Positions 26,055-33,882 of a stretch of DNA of 42,417 bases are shown one piece after another. Within the stretch, counting starts at the first letter, position 1. Every line of letters starts with the position of its first letter. A program made the translations under genes and the position numbers. The DNA is from Desulfovibrionaceae bacterium (lineage in GTDB: Bacteria > Desulfobacterota > Desulfovibrionia > Desulfovibrionales > Desulfovibrionaceae): contig JAFTDR010000054.1 in the NCBI GenBank assembly GCA_017454105.1, positions 1 to 42,417 on the forward strand, read 5' to 3'. The notes beneath the pieces were generated by a model, which was given only the letters and a program-made list of their open reading frames with translations, was not told the DNA's origin and did no database searches.

Positions 26055-26163
26055 TATACCTGGCCGTGGTTTCCCGCGCAAGCCAGAGGAGAGTTACCGC
26101 AATTGGTCAGCACCCAAGGGCTCTCTTCATGTCGCTAAAAAAATCATTGTGACGCCGAGTATA
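26055..26163 (-). repeat. R2 dispersed repeat, inverse copy
   Basis: Read on the minus strand it starts TATACTCGGCGTCACAATGA and ends with GCTTGCGCGGGAAACC and the TATAC end at 26055. Its last 57 bases are reused as the first part of the 162-bp tandem unit. Confidence 0.7.
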
Positions 26164-26267
26164 TAGACTCAAGGCAGAAAAAAAGTTGTCACTTAGAGTT
26201 GAATATACCGGACTTGAGAGCCGACTCCCGTTCGCAAAAATGTCAATTTGTTTCTGGATGGAGTATA
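26162..26267 (+). repeat. R3 dispersed repeat, copy 2
   Basis: Starts TATAGACTCAAGGCAGAAAA, interior GAGTTGAATATACCGGACT, ends TTTCTGGATGGAGTATA. Confidence 0.8.
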
Positions 26268-26323
26268 GTCAGCACCCAAGGGCTCTCTTCATGTTGCGGA
26301 AAGAATCATTGTGACGCCGAGTA

Positions 26324-26429
26324 TATAGACTTCGGTCAGAAAAAAAGTTGTCACTTGGAGTTGAATATACCGGACTTGAGCGCTGACTCCCGTTCGCAAA
26401 AATGTCAATTTGTTTCTGGATGGAGTATA
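26324..26429 (+). repeat. R3 dispersed repeat, copy 3
   Basis: Nearly identical to 26162-26267; it begins TATAGACTTCGGTCAGAAAA. Confidence 0.8.
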
Positions 26430-26485
26430 GTCAGCACCCAAGGGCTCTCTTCATGTCGCGGAAAGAATCATTGTGACGCCGAGTA

Positions 26486-26590
26486 TATAGACTCAAGGCG
26501 GAAAAAAATGTATCCATGCTTGGTCTGAGATTCCAGAACAAAGCGGGTTTGTAGATTAACGATAGCGACTTTTTTTCTGACTGCAGTATA
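26486..26590 (+). repeat. R4 dispersed repeat, copy 1
   Basis: Starts TATAGACTCAAGGCGGAAAA, interior ATGTATCCATGCTTGG and GAGATTCCAGAAC, ends GACTGCAGTATA. It shares the interior GATTCCAG...GAT-GC-ACTTTTTT with 29719-29821. It overlaps the next R3 by the shared TATA. Confidence 0.75.
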
Positions 26591-26694
26591 CTGCGGTCAG
26601 AAAAAAAGTTGTCGCTTGGACTTGAACATACAAGACTCGACTGCCGACTCTCTTTCGCAAAAATGTCAATTTATTTCTGGCAAGAGTAGAGTAT
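26587..26694 (+). repeat. R3 dispersed repeat, copy 4
   Basis: Starts TATACTGCGGTCAGAAAAAA and ends TTCTGGCAAGAGTAGAGTAT; the right end is slightly altered. Confidence 0.75.
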
Positions 26695-26719
26695 GACAAG
26701 CCATACACGCGGAGTTTGT

Positions 26720-26763
26720 CTTCTGTCCCAAGGGCTTGTGCTCTCCAAGCCCTGGGACAGAAG
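26720..26763 (-). terminator. hairpin after the 264-residue unknown gene
   Basis: CTTCTGTCCCAAGGGCTTG and CAAGCCCTGGGACAGAAG pair over 18 bp with one bulged A and a short loop. It lies 10 bp beyond the stop of the minus-strand operon. No T-run follows, so efficiency is uncertain. Confidence 0.55.
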
Positions 26764-26772
26764 GGAACGATG

Positions 26773-27567
26773 TCAATGGGTGTTCGTGATTTTTTCAAGG
26801 CACGGAGCCCAAAGGGCAACGCTTGCAAGAAGGCATGCATCGACTGCAAACGCGCGCTCGCTCTCTGTGTACTCGTCCTCCTGGAAGAGTTCCTCAACTC
26901 TTTCTTTAAGGAGAGTGTATCCGGTGTGAGATAGTGGATAGAGTGCGTTCCCAACGCACAGATCCCCGTTTACACGAAGTAAACGCACGCCCACATGGGC
27001 CCCTTGAGGAAAGAGGGCGGCCATATAGCCGCTTGAGGCCAAAATCGGTTCTGGATCGTCCCCAACGAAATCCTGCCTCAAAAGGAGGCGGCCGCGGGTA
27101 TTGTCAAGCACTGTGTAGAGTCCAAGATGCGTTCCCAAAAGAGCTTGGACGAACACAACCTCACCGACAGTAAACCGTGGCCCCCCTTTCCCAAGAAGAA
27201 GGCTTTGGAGTGTGATGCATTCATTATACTGGTTGCGCACTGTGTACCACGCAAGCATATTCTCGCACAGGCCAAGTGTCAGCAAGGTGTTAATTGAGGG
27301 GTCCCGTTCGGCCAAGGATTTAAGAGTGTGCACGATATGCTTAGGCATATATTCGCACAGTCCGCGCTCAAAAATGTCGATGCCCTTCAAAGCCAGCCAG
27401 TTTGCAGTGCGGTCAAGGGCTCTTTTCCCTTGGATGAAAATCGTATTGCCAGAAAAAAGGGCGTGGCGCGCATCTATACTAAAGGATTGCGTGTGCATGG
27501 GTGTGAGTAAAGGTCTTGTGCGGAATTGTTCCACAGAACATTGAGGCAAACAAAGTGACGATTGCAT
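26773..27567 (-). CDS. hypothetical protein, second gene of a two-gene operon
   Basis: 264 residues; the ATG at 27567 has AGGAG 5-6 bp before it. I do not recognise a family. It has no signal peptide or clear membrane segment and reads as a soluble protein with several Leu-rich helices and a central strand-rich part (FTVGEVVFVQALLGTHLGLYTVLDNTRGRLLLRQDFVGDD). It ends with an acidic helix (VEELFQEDEYTESERAFAVDACLLASVALW). Its start is 35 bp after the stop of the IcmG-like gene, so the two are probably co-transcribed from the promoter at 28544 and may act together. A hairpin follows. Confidence 0.75.
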   Translation of the reverse strand: MQSSLCLPQCSVEQFRTRPLLTPMHTQSFSIDARHALFSGNTIFIQGKRALDRTANWLALKGIDIFERGLCEYMPKHIVHTLKSLAERDPSINTLLTLGLCENMLAWYTVRNQYNECITLQSLLLGKGGPRFTVGEVVFVQALLGTHLGLYTVLDNTRGRLLLRQDFVGDDPEPILASSGYMAALFPQGAHVGVRLLRVNGDLCVGNALYPLSHTGYTLLKERVEELFQEDEYTESERAFAVDACLLASVALWAPCLEKITNTH

Positions 27568-27602
27568 GGCTTCTCCTAGTAAATTTAATATGTCAAATTT
27601 AA

Positions 27603-28490
27603 TTATCGTGCGTTGCAGCGCAATGCGCCATCTGATGTTTCAATAATGCCGTCAGCCGCATTGATGCTCACAATCTTAACCCCATCAAGGACCTGTCCTA
27701 CGCGCAAGAAATGGCTCCCATTGGGAGTCTGTATGACAACACGCGTTCCTGAAAAACCGAGGATGCGCCAGTCGGCCATTTTTCCAAGTCTCTGAGCTGC
27801 ATTTGTCTGTGCTTTTTCCCGACTGGTCTTTTCTCTGGCCGGCTCCTGTCTTCCTTGGGCCTTTTTCTCTCCAGAGGAACTATTGTTTTCAAGTTTTTTG
27901 ACATCCGCCTCAAGCGCAGAAACACGTTTGTCAATATCAAGGAGCATCCCCCCTATCTCAACTAAATCCTGGCGCACCTGCTCTGAGTTTTCAGCAGGTT
28001 CACCATTTTTGTTCACTCCCCCTTCTGCAAGTTCCATAGGAAACTGCGGAGGGCTTGCCGGCTCAATAAATGTGCCGTGCTGCATGGAAGTATCAGGGTG
28101 CCAGACAATCCCTAAGAGATACTTTCCGCTCACAGCAAGGGCCAGAATAAACACAAGCACTTCAAGAATGCGCAGCTTATTTCTACAAAGCTTCTCAAAA
28201 AAGCCCGGCTCTTCTGGGTACAGCAGAGTGTTGTGCGGCTGTGTTTCCGCGTACCCTTGCGGTCCTGTTCCTCCTTGTCCTACAGGTCCTCCAGGTCCAG
28301 GATAGATGGGGCGTGCGACCTCATCGAACATGTCGTACTCCTCGTCAGGGCGTGGTTCTGTCAGGGCTTCCGTTTTCTTAGCGCTTGCGGTGCCTGTGCT
28401 GCGCACTCTTTTTTTCGTTGCTGCAGGCTGCGCCTTGGTTGCCTCGTTCTCAGAAGGAGAACTGTCCGTCTTTTCTTTCTTTACTGCCAT
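27603..28490 (-). CDS. bitopic membrane protein resembling IcmG/DotF/TraP
   Basis: 295 residues with AGGAGGT 4 bp before the ATG. Residues 1-95 are Lys/Ser/Ala-rich then Pro/Gly-rich and likely disordered in the cytoplasm. A single membrane helix spans ~107-130 (LRILEVLVFILALAVSGKYLLGIVW). A short coiled coil (~170-202) and a charged linker follow. The last ~58 residues form a compact beta domain: WRILGFSGTRVVIQTPNGS, FLRVGQVLDGVKIVSI, and GIIETSDGALR. This plan and the C-terminal pattern resemble IcmG/DotF of type IVB secretion and TraP of IncI conjugation, less closely PilP. No other transfer or pilus gene is in the window. Function is therefore tentative. Confidence 0.7.
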   Translation of the reverse strand: MAVKKEKTDSSPSENEATKAQPAATKKRVRSTGTASAKKTEALTEPRPDEEYDMFDEVARPIYPGPGGPVGQGGTGPQGYAETQPHNTLLYPEEPGFFEKLCRNKLRILEVLVFILALAVSGKYLLGIVWHPDTSMQHGTFIEPASPPQFPMELAEGGVNKNGEPAENSEQVRQDLVEIGGMLLDIDKRVSALEADVKKLENNSSSGEKKAQGRQEPAREKTSREKAQTNAAQRLGKMADWRILGFSGTRVVIQTPNGSHFLRVGQVLDGVKIVSINAADGIIETSDGALRCNAR

Positions 28491-28543
28491 GAGACCTCCT
28501 GTGATGGCAATTGGGTTTATATAAAAAATGATGTGTCAAAACT

Positions 28544-28571
28544 AATATAATACCGACGCGGTCTTTGTCAA
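28544..28571 (-). promoter_or_regulatory. near-consensus sigma-70-type promoter for the IcmG-like operon
   Basis: Minus strand TTGACA (28566-28571), a 16-bp spacer, then TATATT (28544-28549), 53 bp before the ATG at 28490. It is the best promoter match in the window. Confidence 0.75.
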
Positions 28572-28718
28572 GCGTCAATCAGAAAGTTGAAGAAATTTTT
28601 CTCACGCATCGGAGAGTCCGACGGTACAGCGTGGCGCAATGCACGTGTCCTACCCAAAAGAGCAAAGTAAACAGACATGGCGCGCTCCGTTTATACCGGG
28701 CTAAGTACTCGCTACTGG

Positions 28719-28806
28719 TATAATCTTCCTTCCCTACCACTGAGGAATTGCGAGATTCCACCGTTTACGCAGATAAAAGCGGACGATCTTTTCTTAAGCG
28801 AGTATA
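28719..28806 (+). repeat. R5 dispersed repeat, copy 1
   Basis: Starts TATAATCTTCCTTCCCTACC, has GCGAGATTCCACCGTTTACG and ends CGATCTTTTCTTAAGCGAGTATA. Homologous to 29857-29958, and like that copy it is followed at once by R2. Confidence 0.7.
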
Positions 28807-28901
28807 TACTCGGCGTCACAATGATTCTTCCTGCGACCCAGTTAGCCCTGCGGGTGCCTACCAATTGAGGCCGCTTGCCTTAGGTTGCTGCAGGTGGGTA
28901 T
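28805..28901 (+). repeat. R2 dispersed repeat
   Basis: Starts TATACTCGGCGTCACAATGA and contains CCAATTGAGGCCGCTTGCC. The right end is decayed (CAGGTGGGTATT). Confidence 0.6.
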
Positions 28902-29260
28902 TTCAACACTCTACTGCCATGCGTCTACGGCACACAAAGGGAGCGTTTACGCGACACATCGGCAAAAGTCTGGTTCGGAAGACACGAAAGAGGGTTCGTA
29001 AGGGACGAAGGAGCGACACACAACAACGAAAAATAAAGGGCCTTTGCCACTGCCAGACCAAGTTTCTGGCAGCGATTGTGGGTTCGCGATGCTACAGTGA
29101 GAGTTCGCCGCAACTCGCCCATTATGGCAGCACATCATAAGAAATACGGCTTTTTATTGCTGCATCAGCCGGGAATTCAGGTTGATTGCAAACAGGGGAA
29201 TGCGGTCCAATGAAACGATGTCGAACCATAGTACTTGATAATAGAGGCACACCGAGCGTT
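28902..29260. other. intergenic, nothing recognised
   Basis: No gene-like frame with family features is seen. The sequence is of moderate GC and may be decayed. Confidence 0.4.
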
Positions 29261-29363
29261 TATACTCCAGCCAGAAACGAACTGACATGTTTGCGAGCGC
29301 AAATCAGCATTAAGTCAGGTATTTTCAACTCAAAGCGGCAACTTTTTTTCTGACCGCAGTATA
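29261..29363 (-). repeat. R3 dispersed repeat, inverse copy
   Basis: On the plus strand it starts TATACTCCAGCCAGAAACGA and ends TTTCTGACCGCAGTATA, the inverse of the copies at 4868 and 26162. Confidence 0.8.
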
Positions 29364-29718
29364 CATACGGTGACACAGCTGGTGTTCCATGAAAATGCGC
29401 GATAGGGAGAGCTACCTTGGGTCCAAGCGTACGGGTCAAAGTGCTGTGCAAGGTCATGAACACCACTGAGTTCCCAGCGAGTGTTTTATAATCACCCTCG
29501 TCAATGGCAATGTTGACTTTCACTCAGACGACGAAGTAAAAACAAATGGGCGACCTTTGTCCATCGCAGCGCAAAAAGCTCCCTGTTTTTGGCAGAGTTT
29601 TTCTCTCTTCGTTCACTGTAGTACTTTGCCGAGCTGACTTCCGACTGGTGTGCTGTGTACGCATCTGAATTGCGAGTGTTACGGTATTGTGCCAGCTGCG
29701 GCTTCTGAAAGGTACGCG
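29364..29718. other. intergenic, nothing recognised
   Basis: No supported gene or RNA. A frame crossing R3 gives a repeat-derived peptide only. Confidence 0.4.
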
Positions 29719-29821
29719 TATACTCGGGTCAGAAAAAAATGCCTACATGCGTGACCTGTGATTCCAGGACACTGCGCTTTTCTAGCTCAACGATGGCAAC
29801 TTTTTTCCAGACCGCAGTATA
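29719..29821 (+). repeat. R4 dispersed repeat, copy 2
   Basis: 103 bp, starting TATACTCGGGTCAGAAAAAA, with GTGATTCCAGGACACTGCG inside, ending CCAGACCGCAGTATA. Its ends are inverse to each other over ~25 bp. Confidence 0.75.
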
Positions 29822-29856
29822 TGTAACGTTGTTCCCCTTGACGAATTCAATCAATA

Positions 29857-29958
29857 TATACTCGGGTCGGGTGAATCTTCCTTCCCAACACTGGAGGGAG
29901 TGCAAGGCTCCACAGTTAACAAGGGCGAAAACGGACAATCTTTTTCGTCACGAGTATA
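29857..29958 (+). repeat. R5 dispersed repeat, copy 2
   Basis: 102 bp, starting TATACTCGGGTCGGGTGAAT and ending TTTTTCGTCACGAGTATA. It overlaps the next R2 by TATA. Confidence 0.7.
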
Positions 29959-30046
29959 CTCGGTGTCACAATGATTCCTCCCACGCCGATCAATTGGGGC
30001 CGATCTTCTTTGACTGTCGTGGAAAACCATTATGCGGCCGGGTATA
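29955..30046 (+). repeat. R2 dispersed repeat, best full copy
   Basis: 92 bp, starting TATACTCGGTGTCACAATGA and ending GGAAAACCATTATGCGGCCG plus GGTATA. The ends are inverse over ~27 bp (compare TATACCCGGCCGCATAATGG). Confidence 0.8.
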
Positions 30047-30417
30047 CATCGGTGCCAATTTGTTTGGCAACAAGGCAAGGAGGTTCGCAACCGCGCTGAC
30101 AGTGGGCACGATTCAATGTGGGCACTGAACTGAAAAGCCTCCTCTGTGGACGCACACCACTTGTTCAATATTACGATGCTACAGGTTGATTGAAAAATAG
30201 TCTCACAGTGCGGAGACTCATTGCGATCAACGTCTCGGATTGTAGCATAAATCGTGCTGACTCTTTATCCTTAGATAACGGAAACATCATTCCACGCAAA
30301 GTTACGGAGACATCTGGCGAAGCTCGTGGTTTTAGTACTTGCTCGAATGACTAATGGTTCCAAGGTTCTGAAATGATGAAGCAGCACACAAAGACTAGCG
30401 TAGCAAAGGAATTTTCT
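30047..30417. other. leader region of the first adhesin gene
   Basis: No gene. It must hold the adhesin promoter. TTGCGA then TAGCAT with a 16-bp spacer near 30221-30248 is a weak candidate. An AAGGAA ribosome-binding site lies just before 30418. Confidence 0.35.
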
Positions 30418-32502
30418 ATGAGTACAGTGAGTTCTGGTGAGACGGTAAAAAAAGCCACCCTCAACAGCAGTGACACGCAATTTGTGGAATCAGGTGGTAC
30501 CACCATAAGCACAACAATTAAAAGTGGTGGCTACCAATATGTTTCTTCCGGTGGCGTGGCCAATGCGACAAGGATCTTTAGTGGTGGCGATCAATGGATG
30601 CATGGTCAAGCAATAAAGACGACAATTTTTAGCGGCGGTTTTCAGGGAGTGTGGTCAGGAGGCCTCGCCAAATCCACTGTGATCGAGAGCGGAGGAAATC
30701 AGAACGTTGCACAAGGTGGCAGTGCGATTCTGACAAAAGTTAAGAATGACGGTGATCAATTTGTCTTTTCAAATGGTTGGACCAGTGCAACCACGCTTAG
30801 CGGTGGTAGTCAGTGGCTATTTGATGACGGAGTGGCAAAAGCGACAACTATCTTAAGGGGAGCCTCTCAGATTATCAGCTCAGCCGGTAGTGCGCTCAGC
30901 ACAAAAATTAGCGGAGGCTCACAAACAATCTCTGTCGGCGGCATAGCCAGCGCGACAAAAATCTACAGTGGCGGCGTGCAGTCGGTATCTTCCGGTGGCA
31001 TCACGAGAGCGACAACAGTGGCAAAGGAAGGACTCCTTTCTGCCGATCCAGGAGCTATTGTGTCCTCAGTCACACTGAAGGCCGGGGCATCAATGTTTAT
31101 GGCAAACGGCACACTCTATGGCAAGAACAAATTCACCGGGGCGACCGTTTACGGTACACCAAGCAACGTGACCCTGGCCAAAAAAGCCACGCTCTCTGTG
31201 GGGGGAGAGACGAGTATGTCCTGGAACCTGAATCTTGCCCAGAGTGCAGGCGTGAGCATCACAGGAAGCGGCAACACAATGGGCGGGCTCACAACCAGCA
31301 AGAAATCAAAAGTCGCCTACGATATCCGCAAACTGGCGGCCAAAGGCGATACCACCATGCTCAAGCTGACGAGAGAAAATAAAAGTTCGATCGCACTAGA
31401 GATTATGGACGTGAAAAATGCCCAAGAAAATGGTCAGCCACTTCGAAATCAGCCATTTGATTCAATCTCTTTTACTTACAGCGGTACAAACAGCAGCATA
31501 ACCCTGCAATTCCGTGAAGCTGACAAATCTCTCTACACAGGCTCTTCTGCCACATATTCGACATTGTTGACAGCCTTCCAGCATGCTCTGGAGGATTACG
31601 AAAACGACAATCCTGCAATGGCTGGAATCTTCACTGTGTCCTTGGGATCTTCGTTTTCTGCGGTAGCCACAACCGGCCGTGAGACTTACAAAAGCGACAT
31701 GGGTAGCTACATTGTAATAAACTGCAATTCTGGAAATATATATTTAGGTGACTACGACGGCTGGAGCATAAGCAGCGGCAGCTTCCCCGCTATAGGCGGT
31801 ATAATCTGGGATATGCAATCTTCGGAAAGCGGCCGCGGTTCACAGGAACTCGGTCAATTTTCGGTCACAGTTGCCAAAAAACAAGGTATGGGCACCTACG
31901 AGCTATCGCAAAACATTGATCAGGACAAGAACTTCTCATATACAGTCAATCTTGGCTCAACAAAACTCGGCACAGTGAAACTGAACGGCAAGTCACTCAC
32001 CAAGAATGGCGTGACCTATAGCCTCAAGTCAGCTGATTCTCAGATTTCCCTAACACTGGCCATCAAGGCAGGAGAAGTACGTAAAGGCACGGACAAAGCT
32101 GACAAGCTAGGCGGCACTGCCCACAGTGACATCTTTTATGGTGGCAAAGGCAACGACACAATCACAGGCAAAAACGGTCGCGATGTGGCCGTATATGATA
32201 CGACTGCCTGGGGCAAAGACGTGATCGCCAAAACGGACGGGACAATGACCCTACTTTTCAAGGATCTCACGTCTTCGGACATCAAAAAAAGCTTGTCCAA
32301 TAACACCATGACCATCACAAAGAAAAACGACTCGAGCCAAAAGATAACGGTGAAAGGTTGGAGTAATGACACACACGATATCGTTTTTGGCAACAGCATG
32401 ACAGCCTTCAATACCTTCCTCAAGAAGACAAATCCCACAACGACACAAATAAGTGCCGCCAGAAAAGAGGTCTTTAAAAAGGCCGGTCTGGCTTCAGCAT
32501 AA
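30418..32502 (+). CDS. AIDA-repeat surface protein with type I secretion tail
   Basis: 694 residues from the ATG at 30418, which has AAGGAA 7 bp before it; an in-frame ATG at 30373 lacks one. There is no N-terminal signal peptide. Residues ~10-225 are degenerate ~18-20-residue AIDA-type repeats (SGGxQxVxSGGxAxxTxIxSGG). The middle is a beta-rich passenger. The C-terminal ~140 residues carry one RTX-like nonapeptide (GGKGNDTIT, ~573), then GRDVAVYDTT, TLLFKDL, ITVKGWSNDTHDIVFG and the terminal KKAGLASA. An uncleaved C-terminal signal and RTX motif point to export by a type I system rather than an autotransporter barrel, which is absent. The final module is almost the same as in the protein at 39370-41697. 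No exporter genes are in the window. Confidence 0.85.
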   Translation: MSTVSSGETVKKATLNSSDTQFVESGGTTISTTIKSGGYQYVSSGGVANATRIFSGGDQWMHGQAIKTTIFSGGFQGVWSGGLAKSTVIESGGNQNVAQGGSAILTKVKNDGDQFVFSNGWTSATTLSGGSQWLFDDGVAKATTILRGASQIISSAGSALSTKISGGSQTISVGGIASATKIYSGGVQSVSSGGITRATTVAKEGLLSADPGAIVSSVTLKAGASMFMANGTLYGKNKFTGATVYGTPSNVTLAKKATLSVGGETSMSWNLNLAQSAGVSITGSGNTMGGLTTSKKSKVAYDIRKLAAKGDTTMLKLTRENKSSIALEIMDVKNAQENGQPLRNQPFDSISFTYSGTNSSITLQFREADKSLYTGSSATYSTLLTAFQHALEDYENDNPAMAGIFTVSLGSSFSAVATTGRETYKSDMGSYIVINCNSGNIYLGDYDGWSISSGSFPAIGGIIWDMQSSESGRGSQELGQFSVTVAKKQGMGTYELSQNIDQDKNFSYTVNLGSTKLGTVKLNGKSLTKNGVTYSLKSADSQISLTLAIKAGEVRKGTDKADKLGGTAHSDIFYGGKGNDTITGKNGRDVAVYDTTAWGKDVIAKTDGTMTLLFKDLTSSDIKKSLSNNTMTITKKNDSSQKITVKGWSNDTHDIVFGNSMTAFNTFLKKTNPTTTQISAARKEVFKKAGLASA

Positions 32503-32510
32503 CCCAACGC

Positions 32511-32550
32511 AAAGAAACCTCGATCGGAGAGATCCGATCGAGGTCTCTTT
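32511..32550 (+). terminator. intrinsic terminator after the first adhesin gene
   Basis: ACCTCGATCGGA and its exact inverse pair over 12 bp (32517-32528 with 32533-32544) around GAGA. They are flanked by AAAGAA before and CTCTTT after. Confidence 0.85.
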
Positions 32551-33299
32551 GTACAGGACATCAGCAGGCTCTGTGTACCGTGGTGCTTTTCTAAGCGAAA
32601 GAAAGCAGCCCTGGCAGGAACTTCTATTTTTGTCGAAACATGCATTTCTGCAGTCGTACGGCATGAAGAGAAGGGGAACGCATTTACCGTGACTGTTGAT
32701 GAAGTGCCGCAACAATCCAAGCGAGACTGAGTGTTTACTTGCACGACATGCTGTCCACGTGAGCTCTATCGAGTCAAGGACGGAGATAACCCAAAGGAGA
32801 ACCAAAGCAGGTGCTTCGCCCTTCCCACCGACGTGCGATTTCCTTGGCGAAAGGAGACAGCGTATCTGTTTCCTTTTTACCGTAAAAAACTGTGAGGCGT
32901 GCCCAAGTCACACGCCTGCTTGCTCCTTCAAAACGTCGTCCGTCAAGCGATCGCTACGGAACGCCACACTTGTTTCGCCCACCTCGACAAGCACCAACGC
33001 TGCGCCGCCCTGGCTCCAACAAGAGCCTCAGAAAGGCACCATTTCTGAGGCGCGAAAGCATAGGATGAAAGACAAAACACCGCGAAAAAGTTCGCGCTCT
33101 TCCTGTATCAAAAAGAGCCTTGCCACCCATCGCAACTAGGGGATTTCCGCAGACTAGGAGAAGTCTTCATAGGAGTCAGACAATTCTCTTGGAATCTGGG
33201 CTACATCATATTTTTACTGAAGCCCATATTCCAGGTTCCGCTCACACACCTGACAATTCGGTGTAGTCGAAAAAGAGAAAAGCAAATTTTGCGCCAATG
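32551..33299. other. intergenic, possibly decayed coding sequence
   Basis: No intact gene. A plus-strand frame near 32590-32729 reads AALAGTSIFVETCISAVV then ends at a TGA, and a 147-residue frame at 32696-33139 has no family features. I see no terminal repeats. It may be the remains of an older gene. Confidence 0.35.
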
Positions 33300-33390
33300 T
33301 ATACTCGTCTTCACAATGATTCTTCCCCTTCTGGGCGATTGAGGAGCTTCCTTTGGCTCTGGGGAAAACCAGTATGCGGTCGATAATATA
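33300..33390 (+). repeat. R2 dispersed repeat
   Basis: 91 bp, starting TATACTCGTCTTCACAATGA and ending GGGGAAAACCAGTATGCGG then TCGATAATATA. Confidence 0.75.
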
Positions 33391-33491
33391 AGTGACACAA
33401 CCTGTATCCACGTTTTCCTATGCCGATGCAAGTCTCGCTTTGGCAGATTCCGCAAACAAAACAGTATAAACTACAAGCCGACTGACTAAAC

Positions 33492-33634
33492 GTATCCGCT
33501 CACTGGTCAATGGCCATGCGGGGTTCATAGCTCTCCAAATCACATCATTGACGACAAAGACCTCACTCTGCAGTCCAAAAGGGAGAACGAAAGAATGATC
33601 AAAGGAACACTCTACCGCAGCCGTGAGCGGATAC
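33492..33634. repeat. 143-bp element with perfect 12-bp inverted ends
   Basis: GTATCCGCTCAC at 33492-33503 and GTGAGCGGATAC at 33623-33634. The left end resembles 37244-37280 (GTATCCCCTCACGAGTCAAC). Confidence 0.55.
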
Positions 33635-33882
33635 ACACAAGATCCTCCAAGGCCTACTTAAAATCCAAGTTTCCCTTGGATCAAGACCGCTACTCAATCG
33701 ATCTAGTGATATTTTAATAAACTAACATTAAACAAAATACTGTTGAATTAAAATGACATAATGATGATCAGACATTTATACAAATCAACTCAATCAATAA
33801 AAACAGAATCAATTATTCTTTATCTTACAGGAATTTCTGTCTGGTGTTATTTTGAGAGAACATAAATAATAATTCAGATAGA
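33635..33882. other. AT-rich intergenic downstream of the SapC operon
   Basis: No gene. The composition turns sharply AT-rich at ~33715, just past the repeat element, and stays so through the next two genes. Confidence 0.4.

Larger units (their letters stand above)
26107..26500. repeat. 162-bp tandem array made of R2 and R3 pieces
   Basis: Units start at TCAGCACCCAAGGGCTCTC at 26107, 26269 and 26431, exactly 162 bp apart. Each has ~57 bp of inverse R2 followed by a full R3. The third unit switches into R4 after 26486. The units differ by a handful of substitutions (GTCGCTAAA, GTTGCGGAAA, GTCGCGGAAA). Confidence 0.85.

Noticed and set aside
26199..26528. 109-residue frame with an internal peptide repeat
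   Set aside because: It is the translation of the R3/R2 tandem array. The same peptides (GQKKSCHLEL, GKNHCDAEY) appear in other frames wherever these repeats occur.
26055..26694. Possible CRISPR array
   Set aside because: The units are 162 bp of transposon-like repeats with inverted ends. There are no short identical repeats with unique spacers and no cas genes.
29260..29523. 87-residue minus-strand frame
   Set aside because: Its C-terminal third is the translated R3 repeat and the remainder has no family features.
30418..32502. Classical type V autotransporter
   Set aside because: AIDA repeats are present, but there is no signal peptide and no C-terminal beta-barrel. The RTX-like motif and tail fit type I secretion.
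32696..33139. 147-residue plus-strand gene
   Set aside because: Cys-rich and basic composition, no ribosome-binding site and no recognisable domain. It is more likely decayed or non-coding.
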